Below, in pieces: positions 1 through 4,875 of a stretch of DNA of 5,783 nucleotides (position 1 is its first letter; each line of letters begins with the position of its first letter). Source of the stretch: Elusimicrobiota bacterium (GTDB lineage: Bacteria; RUG730). The notes under the pieces were generated by a model. It made no database searches and had not been told where the DNA came from. It was given only the letters and a program-made list of their open reading frames with translations. The translations under genes were made by a program, and so were the position numbers. Where the stretch lies: contig JAIRLV010000060.1 of assembly GCA_031259185.1 (NCBI GenBank), forward strand, positions 1 through 5,783. The letters are read 5' to 3'.

Positions 1-14
1 GAAATTTATAAATA

Positions 15-46
15 AAAATATTTTAAAATATTTTAAATAATATAAC
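15..46 (+). promoter_or_regulatory. Possible promoter region of the helicase operon
   Basis: The 10-base palindrome AAAATATTTT occurs twice in direct tandem (15-24 and 25-34), followed by TATAAC at 41-46, which could serve as a -10 box. No TTGACA-like -35 element sits at the right distance. A/T tracts like these could act as an UP element or a curved region, but in DNA this AT-rich such matches arise easily by chance. Nothing upstream of position 1 is visible, so a promoter further out is equally possible. Confidence 0.2.
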
Positions 47-81
47 AAAACTTCTAAATTTATTTGTCAATAGACAATTGA

Positions 82-88
82 GAAGGAG
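82..88 (+). promoter_or_regulatory. Ribosome binding site of the DEAD-box helicase gene
   Basis: GAAGGAG lies 11 bases before the ATG at 100 and supports that start. Just upstream, TTGTC (64-68) and GACAA (73-77) can form a 5-bp stem with a 4-base loop immediately before the site; it does not cover the site itself, so any effect on initiation is speculative. Confidence 0.75.
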
Positions 89-99
89 TTACAAAAAAT

Positions 100-1761
100 A
101 TGAAAAAATTACTTTTTACTGAATTAGGACTTTCTAATGAGATTTTAAAAGCTGTAAAAGATATGGGCTTTGAAGAAGCTACGCCTATACAATCATTAAC
201 TATTCCAGAAATTATCAAAAAAAATGATATAATTGGACAAGCTCAAACTGGAACTGGAAAAACCGCTTCTTTTGGAATTCCAATATTGGAAATGTTAGAT
301 GAAAAATCAAAAGTTACACAGTTTATGATTTTAGCTCCAACTAGAGAATTAGCTGTCCAAATTTCAACAGAATTAAAAGAACTTGCTAAATATAAAAAAT
401 ATGTATCAATCTTGCCGGTATATGGGGGACAGCCTATTGAAAGACAAATTTTTTCTTTAAAAAAAGGAGTTCAAGTTGTAATAGGAACGCCGGGTAGAGT
501 ATTAGATCATTTAGAAAGAAAAACTTTAGAATTAAATAATTTAAAAATGATTGTTTTAGATGAAGCTGATGAAATGTTAGATATGGGATTTATTGAAGAT
601 ATTGAAGAAATTTTGAAAAATACTCCAAAAAACAAACAAACTGTATTTTTTTCTGCAACTATATCTCCAGAATTTATAGAATTGACAAAAAAATACCAAA
701 AAGATCCTATATTTTTAAAAGTGGAACATGAACAAATATCAGTTCCACAGATTAAACAAAGTTACTTTGAGTTGCGAGAAAATGGGAAAAATGAGCTTTT
801 ATGTAGACTTATTGATTTGTATCAAATAAAGCTTGGGATAGTATTTTGCAATACAAAGAAAAAAGTTGACGATGTAGTTGCAAATTTGCAATTAAGAGGA
901 TATTTAGCAGACGCTTTGCATGGCGACATGAGCCAAGTCAAAAGAGACTCTGTTATGGCAAGATTTAGAAAAGGGCATACAGAAATTTTGGTTGCAACAG
1001 ATGTCGCTGCCAGAGGGATTGATATTGACGATCTTGAAGCCGTATTCAATTTTGATTTGCCACAGGATGAAGAATATTATGTTCATAGAATTGGAAGAAC
1101 TGGAAGAGCTGGAAAGTCTGGTTATGCGTTTAGTTTCGTATCTGGAAAAGACATTTATAAACTAAGGGAGATTCAAAGATATACAAAAACTCAAATACAA
1201 AGATCTATTATTCCAAAAATTGAAGAAGTAGAAGAAGTTAGGATGTCACAGTTTTTTGATAAGGTTCAAAGTGTTATAGATGATTCAGACATTGAAAAAT
1301 ATATAAATTTGATTTCAAATATGCTTACAAAAGATAAAGATATAACATCATTAGAAATTGCAGGCGCTTTATTAAAAATGTATTTCAAAGGCAAAATAGA
1401 TAATTCGCAAAATATAGAAGAAAATTTTTCTGGATATGGACAAAATAATAGGTATCAAAAAGACATTGTGAAATTGTTTATTGGAATTGGGAGATTGCAA
1501 AATGTAGGTGTAGGAGATATTTTAGGAGCTATTGCTGCAGAATGTCAAATTGATGGAAAATTGATAGGAAAAATAGAAGTAAAAGATAATTTTAGTTTCA
1601 TTGAAGTTCCTACACATGAAGCAAATAATATTATTCTAAAAATGAAAGACAAAACTATAAAAAAAAATAAAGTTAAAGTTGAATTAGCAAATATAAGTCC
1701 TGTTAATAAAAATTTTAATACTAGAAAATATTTTGACAAACCAAGATTTAAGAGAGTATAG
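100..1761 (+). CDS. deaD: DEAD-box ATP-dependent RNA helicase, DeaD/CsdA type, with DbpA-like RNA-binding domain
   Basis: This cytoplasmic enzyme would use ATP to unwind short RNA duplexes; relatives act in ribosome assembly, mRNA turnover and cold adaptation. All helicase motifs are visible: Q motif (GFEEATPIQ, 23-31), motif I AQTGTGKT (48-55), Ia PTRELA (80-85), GG (109-110), Ib TPGR (130-133), II DEAD (154-157), III SAT (185-187), V ATDVAARGID (299-308) and VI HRIGRTGR (329-336). Residues about 457-530 (KLFIGIGR ... FSFIEVP ... KVKVELA) match the RRM-like DbpA RNA-binding domain, which separates it from short RhlE- or SrmB-type helicases. The linker 370-456 has no obvious motif and the tail is short and basic (TRKYFDKPRFKRV). 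At 553 residues it is near the usual length for the family, and all catalytic motifs are intact. The start is fixed by a strong ribosome binding site. The next gene follows after 14 bases, so they probably share a transcript. The family assignment is secure; the physiological RNA target is unknown. Confidence 0.96.
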   Translation: MKKLLFTELGLSNEILKAVKDMGFEEATPIQSLTIPEIIKKNDIIGQAQTGTGKTASFGIPILEMLDEKSKVTQFMILAPTRELAVQISTELKELAKYKKYVSILPVYGGQPIERQIFSLKKGVQVVIGTPGRVLDHLERKTLELNNLKMIVLDEADEMLDMGFIEDIEEILKNTPKNKQTVFFSATISPEFIELTKKYQKDPIFLKVEHEQISVPQIKQSYFELRENGKNELLCRLIDLYQIKLGIVFCNTKKKVDDVVANLQLRGYLADALHGDMSQVKRDSVMARFRKGHTEILVATDVAARGIDIDDLEAVFNFDLPQDEEYYVHRIGRTGRAGKSGYAFSFVSGKDIYKLREIQRYTKTQIQRSIIPKIEEVEEVRMSQFFDKVQSVIDDSDIEKYINLISNMLTKDKDITSLEIAGALLKMYFKGKIDNSQNIEENFSGYGQNNRYQKDIVKLFIGIGRLQNVGVGDILGAIAAECQIDGKLIGKIEVKDNFSFIEVPTHEANNIILKMKDKTIKKNKVKVELANISPVNKNFNTRKYFDKPRFKRV

Positions 1762-1767
1762 AAGGAG
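1762..1767 (+). promoter_or_regulatory. Ribosome binding site of the coiled-coil gene, abutting the helicase stop
   Basis: AAGGAG, 8 bases before the ATG at 1776, begins directly after the helicase stop codon TAG (1759-1761). A ribosome finishing the helicase would sit over this site, so the two genes are likely to be translationally coupled. Confidence 0.8.
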
Positions 1768-1775
1768 ATAATATA

Positions 1776-2102
1776 ATGGAAAATATAAATATAAAAAATT
1801 TTGATGAAGCATTTAATTTAATCACTGAAACTGAACAAAAAAATTATGAACAAATAGAAAAAGCTAGAGTTGAGTCAAAAAAAAAGCTAGAAAAATTTAA
1901 AGAAACAAAAAAACTTGAACTTATTGAAGAAAAAGACAAAGTTAATAAAGAATTAGAAAAATTTTTTAGTGAAGAAAAAGCAAAGATTGATGACGAAATA
2001 AAGATAAAAAAAGAAGCTATTGATACTGAAATCAAAAAATTGACTGAAATATTTTCAAAAAATAAAGATAAAGCAATAAAATTTTTAATTGAACAAATAT
2101 AA
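1776..2102 (+). CDS. Charged coiled-coil protein, probable V-type ATP synthase stalk subunit (G/H, NtpF/AhaH-like)
   Basis: The 108-residue product is almost entirely Lys/Glu/Ile/Leu and contains no Gly, Pro, Cys, Trp or His, as expected of one long helix. A continuous coiled coil runs from about residue 15 to 95, ending in DKAIKFLIEQI (98-108). V/A-type ATPase peripheral-stalk subunits (AhaH, NtpF, subunit G) have this architecture: about 100-110 residues, a long charged coiled coil and a C-terminal hydrophobic helix of the type KAVxxIVExI. In those enzymes the protein pairs with subunit E to form the stator linking the catalytic head to membrane subunit I. The match rests on length, architecture and the C-terminal motif, not on catalytic residues, and low-complexity coiled coils resemble one another, so a generic coiled-coil protein remains possible. 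It follows the helicase by 14 bases and is likely co-transcribed with it. Oddly, no other V-ATPase gene (subunits I, K, E, C, A, B, D) is present; the next gene encodes a redox protein. An A9 run at 1877-1885 is a potential slippage site. Confidence 0.6.
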   Translation: MENINIKNFDEAFNLITETEQKNYEQIEKARVESKKKLEKFKETKKLELIEEKDKVNKELEKFFSEEKAKIDDEIKIKKEAIDTEIKKLTEIFSKNKDKAIKFLIEQI

Positions 2103-2290
2103 AATAATAATTAATAATTAAAAAAATTTTTAAAATGTTTAGTAATATAAAAATAGTTCAATTTTTTTATTTGAAAAACTAAAAAAAATTTTCAAAAAAA
2201 AATATAAAATATCATTAAAAAAACATATAAAAATACAATAAAAAAAATTGTAATAAAAGAAATCTATGAACTTTAATTAAAGAAAGCGAT

Positions 2291-2309
2291 AATAATAACT
2301 ATTATTATT
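2291..2309. repeat. All-A/T inverted repeat, 8-bp stem
   Basis: AATAATAA (2291-2298) and TTATTATT (2302-2309) form a perfect stem around a 3-base loop, with T-rich sequence after it. It ends 18 bases before the TATAAT box and could be a weak terminator or an operator, but repeats of this kind are common by chance in such AT-rich DNA. Confidence 0.35.
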
Positions 2310-2327
2310 TTATTTAGTTTCTTAAAA

Positions 2328-2333
2328 TATAAT
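2328..2333 (+). promoter_or_regulatory. Candidate -10 box of the nuoE-nuoF operon
   Basis: A perfect TATAAT lies about 98 bases before the TTG start at 2431. Seventeen bases upstream the -35 position reads TTATTT (2305-2310), a poor match to TTGACA. Transcription would start near 2340 and give a leader of about 90 bases that includes the A/T hairpin at 2366-2388. The consensus match is real, but chance matches are frequent in this composition. Confidence 0.4.
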
Positions 2334-2365
2334 TTCTTATTATTATGATAATAAAAAATAAGATA

Positions 2366-2388
2366 AAAAAATAAATTTTTTATTTTTT
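2366..2388. repeat. All-A/T inverted repeat, 10-bp stem, in the nuoE leader
   Basis: AAAAAATAAA (2366-2375) is the exact reverse complement of TTTATTTTTT (2379-2388), with a TTT loop. The longer arms TCTTATT (2335-2341) and AATAAGA (2357-2363) flank it upstream and form another stem. Together they would fold the candidate leader between the TATAAT box and the ribosome binding site. The sequence shows pairing capacity only; function is unproven. Confidence 0.35.
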
Positions 2389-2418
2389 AGAGTAAAACAA
2401 TGTTTATTATTATTTTAC

Positions 2419-2423
2419 GGAGG
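2419..2423 (+). promoter_or_regulatory. Ribosome binding site that fixes the TTG start of the NuoE-like gene
   Basis: GGAGG sits 7 bases before TTG at 2431. No in-frame ATG or GTG start lies nearby: the only in-frame Met codons come at residue 113 and later, and upstream the frame reaches a TAA at 2359-2361 without an ATG. The nearby ATG at 2435 is out of frame and stops after a few codons. Confidence 0.8.
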
Positions 2424-2430
2424 CAAAAAA

Positions 2431-2898
2431 TTGTATGATTCAGAGCCAATTTTAAAAGGAATTCTTGAAAAGTATTCTAAAAATCCTACAAAACTGATTG
2501 CTATTTTGCAAGATATTCAAAAAGAGTTTAAATATTTACCAAAAGAGGCATTAGTTTTTACTGCAATTGAATTGAAATTATCTCCTGCAAAAGTTTTCGG
2601 TGTTGCGACTTTTTTTTCTCATTTTACATTAACTAAAAAAGGTAAAAATATAATAAAAGTTTGCGATGGAACAGCTTGTCATGTAAAAAGATCGGGTGAT
2701 ATTATTGATTCTTTGAGAAAAAGATTTAATTTGACAAGTGATAAAATAACGAGTGACGATGGATTAATGACGCTTGAAACAGTATCTTGTTTAGGTGCTT
2801 GTGGACTAGCGCCTGTTGTATTAGTCAATGATGAAGTTTACGGTGAAATGACAGTAGAAAAAATTAATACTATTATAGATAATTTTATAAAAAAATGA
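2431..2898 (+). CDS. nuoE: NuoE/HydC-like thioredoxin-fold [2Fe-2S] subunit of an NADH-dependent oxidoreductase
   Basis: This is the small electron-transfer subunit that pairs with the NuoF-like protein encoded next. The N-terminal helical part (residues 5-65, including NPTKLIAILQDIQKEF and SPAKVFGVATFFSHF) is typical of the family. A thioredoxin-like fold with the four [2Fe-2S] ligands follows: C78-x4-C83 (VCDGTACHVK) and C120-x3-C124 (VSCLGACGLAPVV). At 155 residues it has the usual length for NuoE of complex I, HydC of bifurcating hydrogenases and HndA. The start is TTG, supported by GGAGG at 7 bases. In known homologues the cluster accepts electrons from, or passes them to, the FMN and Fe-S clusters of the larger subunit in the cytoplasm. 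The 43-base gap to the next gene, with no terminator, indicates an operon. Sequence alone does not separate NuoE from HydC; the HydB-like neighbour favours the HydC role. A T8 run lies at 2610-2617. Confidence 0.93.
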   Translation: MYDSEPILKGILEKYSKNPTKLIAILQDIQKEFKYLPKEALVFTAIELKLSPAKVFGVATFFSHFTLTKKGKNIIKVCDGTACHVKRSGDIIDSLRKRFNLTSDKITSDDGLMTLETVSCLGACGLAPVVLVNDEVYGEMTVEKINTIIDNFIKK

Positions 2899-2927
2899 TA
2901 TTTTTGATTTGATTAATGTAGACTTGT

Positions 2928-2932
2928 AGGAG
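2928..2932 (+). promoter_or_regulatory. Ribosome binding site of the NuoF/HydB-like gene
   Basis: AGGAG ends 9 bases before the ATG at 2942. The 43 bases separating it from the NuoE-like stop show no terminator, consistent with one transcript. Confidence 0.75.
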
Positions 2933-2941
2933 AAATAAATA

Positions 2942-4828
2942 ATGGTAAACTTAGATGAAATTAAAAAAGATTTGGATAAAGCTCTATCATCTATAAAAAA
3001 GCGCATAATAATTTGCGCTGGAACTGGGTGTGTTGCAAATGGATCTATAAAAGTTTATGAAGAATTTTTAAGTATTGCAAAAAAAAATAATTTTGAAATA
3101 ACTATAGATTTAAAAAAAGAGGATGAAGGTAAGGATATTAGTTTGGCGAGTAGCGGATGTCAAGGTTTTTGTCAGATGGGTCCGCTTGTTACAATTCTTC
3201 CAGATGAAATTTTATATACAAAAGTAAAAGCTAGCGATGTTATAGAAATATTTGAAGAGTCAATAAAAAAAAACAATATTATAGATAGATTGCTTTATCT
3301 AAATCCATCAACGAAAGAAACTTGTAAAGGTGTCAATGAAATTCCTTTTTATACGAGACAAAAACGTATAATGCTAAAAAATTGTGGAAGAATTGATGCA
3401 GAATCAATCAATGAATATATAAGAATTGGCGGATATTTAATGGCAAAAAAAACTGTTCTTGAGATGTCTTCGGAACAAATCTGTAAAGAAATTTTAGAAT
3501 CAGGCTTGAGAGGACGCGGTGGAGGTGGGTTCCCTACTGGAAAAAAATGGGAATTTACTAGAATTGAAAAGAGTGAAAAAAAATATCTTATTTGTAATGG
3601 CGATGAAGGGGACCCGGGAGCTTTTATGGACAGAAGCGTAATGGAAGGGAATCCGCATTTATTGATAGAGGGAATGATTATTGCTGCAATAGCTGTCGGC
3701 GCAGATGAAGGTTATGTATATGTTAGAACAGAATATCCATTAGCTGTTAAAAGAGTAGAAAAAGCTATAAAAGATGCTACAGAAACTGGGATATTGGGAG
3801 AAAATATTTTTGACTCTGGGAAAAAATTTAATCTTCATGTAATGGAAGGGGCTGGAGCATTTGTATGTGGCGAAGAAACCGCATTAATGGCTTCTGTAGA
3901 AGGAAAAAGAGGCATGCCAACGCCAAAACCACCATTTCCAGCTCAAAAAGGTCTCTTTGGCAAACCGACTGTAATAAATAATGTAGAAACTTTGGCAACT
4001 GTGCCAATTATTATGCAGATGGGAGCTAACGAGTTTAAAAAAATTGGTACGCCAAATTCTTCAGGGACAAAAACTTTTGCAATAACTGGACATGTCATAA
4101 ATACTGGACTTATAGAGGTACCGTTTGGGACAACTATTGGAGAAATTATAGGAGATATAGCAGGCGGAGTAATAGACGAAAATGGAAAAATTGACAATGA
4201 TGCTTTCAAAGCTGTTCAAATTGGGGGACCATCAGGAGGATGTTTGACAAAAAAAGATTGGAATTTACCAGTTGAATATGAAACATTAAAAGCAGCAGGA
4301 GCAATGGTGGGATCTGGTGGATTAGTCGTTATGAATAATACGACCTGTATGGTGCAAATAGCTGACTTTTTTATGCAATTTACACAAAATGAATCTTGTG
4401 GGAAATGTGTACCTTGCCGTGAAGGGACTAAACAAATTAAAGCTATGTTAGAAGATATTAGAAATGGGAATTCTAATCAAGAAACCTTAAATCATCTTAA
4501 AAATCTAGCAAAAGTTGTACAAAAAGCATCATTATGTGGACTTGGAAAAACTGCTCCAAATCCAGTGCTTTCAACATTAAAAAATTTTGAAGATGAATAT
4601 CATTCTCACGTTTTTGATAAAAGATGTCATACTGGGCAATGTGCGAATTTGACTATTTATGAAATTTTAGATGATAAATGTGTTGGATGTAGCGCATGTT
4701 CTAGAAAATGTCCAGTAGGCGCTATAACTGGTGAATTGAAAAAAAATTATAAAATAAACCAATCGCTTTGTATAAAATGCGGAGTTTGCCAACAAACTTG
4801 TAAATTTGGTGCTATAGTAAAAAAATAA
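2942..4828 (+). CDS. nuoF: NuoF/HydB-like NADH-binding FMN and iron-sulfur subunit (bifurcating-hydrogenase type)
   Basis: This flavoprotein would exchange electrons between NAD(H) and iron-sulfur carriers. Domains in order: an N-terminal thioredoxin-like [2Fe-2S] domain with C25, C30, C73 and C77; the FMN/NADH core with GLRGRGGGGFPTGKKW (188-203), NGDEGDPGAFMDRS (219-232), GAGAFVCGEETALMASVEG (303-321) and PTVINNVETLATVP (342-355); an SLBB-like segment (about 380-435); a [4Fe-4S] site ESCGKCVPCREG with C486, C489, C492 and C532; and a C-terminal 2x[4Fe-4S] ferredoxin domain with C580, C583, C586, C590, C610, C613, C616 and C620. Complex I NuoF is about 430 residues and lacks both end domains; the 628-residue length and architecture match HydB of HydABC [FeFe]-hydrogenases and related NADP-reducing hydrogenase subunits. 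In HydABC the enzyme couples NADH and reduced ferredoxin to H2, with HydB bearing the only flavin. A further Cys/His group (H554, H556, C562, H563, C567) precedes the ferredoxin domain. No HydA gene follows. No key residue is missing. The family is certain; the bifurcating role is inferred. Confidence 0.95.
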   Translation: MVNLDEIKKDLDKALSSIKKRIIICAGTGCVANGSIKVYEEFLSIAKKNNFEITIDLKKEDEGKDISLASSGCQGFCQMGPLVTILPDEILYTKVKASDVIEIFEESIKKNNIIDRLLYLNPSTKETCKGVNEIPFYTRQKRIMLKNCGRIDAESINEYIRIGGYLMAKKTVLEMSSEQICKEILESGLRGRGGGGFPTGKKWEFTRIEKSEKKYLICNGDEGDPGAFMDRSVMEGNPHLLIEGMIIAAIAVGADEGYVYVRTEYPLAVKRVEKAIKDATETGILGENIFDSGKKFNLHVMEGAGAFVCGEETALMASVEGKRGMPTPKPPFPAQKGLFGKPTVINNVETLATVPIIMQMGANEFKKIGTPNSSGTKTFAITGHVINTGLIEVPFGTTIGEIIGDIAGGVIDENGKIDNDAFKAVQIGGPSGGCLTKKDWNLPVEYETLKAAGAMVGSGGLVVMNNTTCMVQIADFFMQFTQNESCGKCVPCREGTKQIKAMLEDIRNGNSNQETLNHLKNLAKVVQKASLCGLGKTAPNPVLSTLKNFEDEYHSHVFDKRCHTGQCANLTIYEILDDKCVGCSACSRKCPVGAITGELKKNYKINQSLCIKCGVCQQTCKFGAIVKK

Positions 4829-4863
4829 AATTTCTAATCTTTTTGTGAATAATGAATTATATT

Positions 4864-4868
4864 AAGGG
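4864..4868 (+). promoter_or_regulatory. Ribosome binding site of the DNA methyltransferase gene
   Basis: AAGGG lies 7 bases before the ATG at 4876, a somewhat weaker match than those of the preceding genes. An in-frame TAA (4873-4875) directly abuts the ATG, so no longer upstream version of the protein is possible. The 47-base gap after the NuoF-like stop shows no clear terminator, so readthrough from the redox operon is conceivable. Confidence 0.6.
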
Positions 4869-4875
4869 TACATAA

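Larger units (their letters stand above)
2103..2430 (+). other. Gene-free, nearly pure A/T intergenic region
   Basis: This 328-base stretch holds no plausible gene. The short ATG-initiated frames (15 codons from 2135, 9 from 2345, 12 from 2400) lack ribosome binding sites. It contains several all-A/T or nearly all-A/T inverted repeats: TTTGAAAA (2170-2177) with TTTTCAAA (2189-2196), TACAAT (2234-2239) with ATTGTA (2247-2252), and the two listed separately. No GC-rich stem followed by a T tract is seen, so the helicase operon must end at a weak A/T hairpin, by Rho, or by readthrough. I see no tRNA, riboswitch core or recognisable gene remnant. The downstream third probably carries the promoter and leader of the NuoE-like gene. 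Confidence 0.7.

Noticed and set aside
822-1086. Two minus-strand open frames inside the helicase gene
   Set aside because: They lie antisense to conserved helicase motifs, have no ribosome binding sites and no recognisable protein features; they are shadows of the coding strand.
1844-2035. Minus-strand frame opposite the coiled-coil gene, rich in Ser and Phe
   Set aside because: Its composition is what the reverse complement of Lys/Glu-rich codons produces, so it is not a gene.
100-2102. Helicase plus coiled-coil protein as a novel antiviral or RNA-processing system
   Set aside because: The helicase is an ordinary DeaD-type housekeeping enzyme and the small protein resembles an ATPase stalk subunit; nuclease, toxin or sensor domains are absent.
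2154-2181. Possible terminator hairpin TAGTT/AACTA with CAA/TTG extension
   Set aside because: On the + strand it is followed by A residues, not T. A T tract follows only on the minus strand, where no gene would use it, and the stem needs a 3-base bulge.
3943-4209. Minus-strand frame of 88 codons inside the NuoF-like gene
   Set aside because: It is antisense to the conserved NADH/FMN core, which explains the open frame; no independent evidence supports a gene.
2942-4828. Assignment to respiratory complex I NuoF
   Set aside because: Complex I NuoF is about 430 residues and lacks the N-terminal [2Fe-2S] and C-terminal 2x[4Fe-4S] domains seen here, and no other nuo genes are present; the HydB type fits better.
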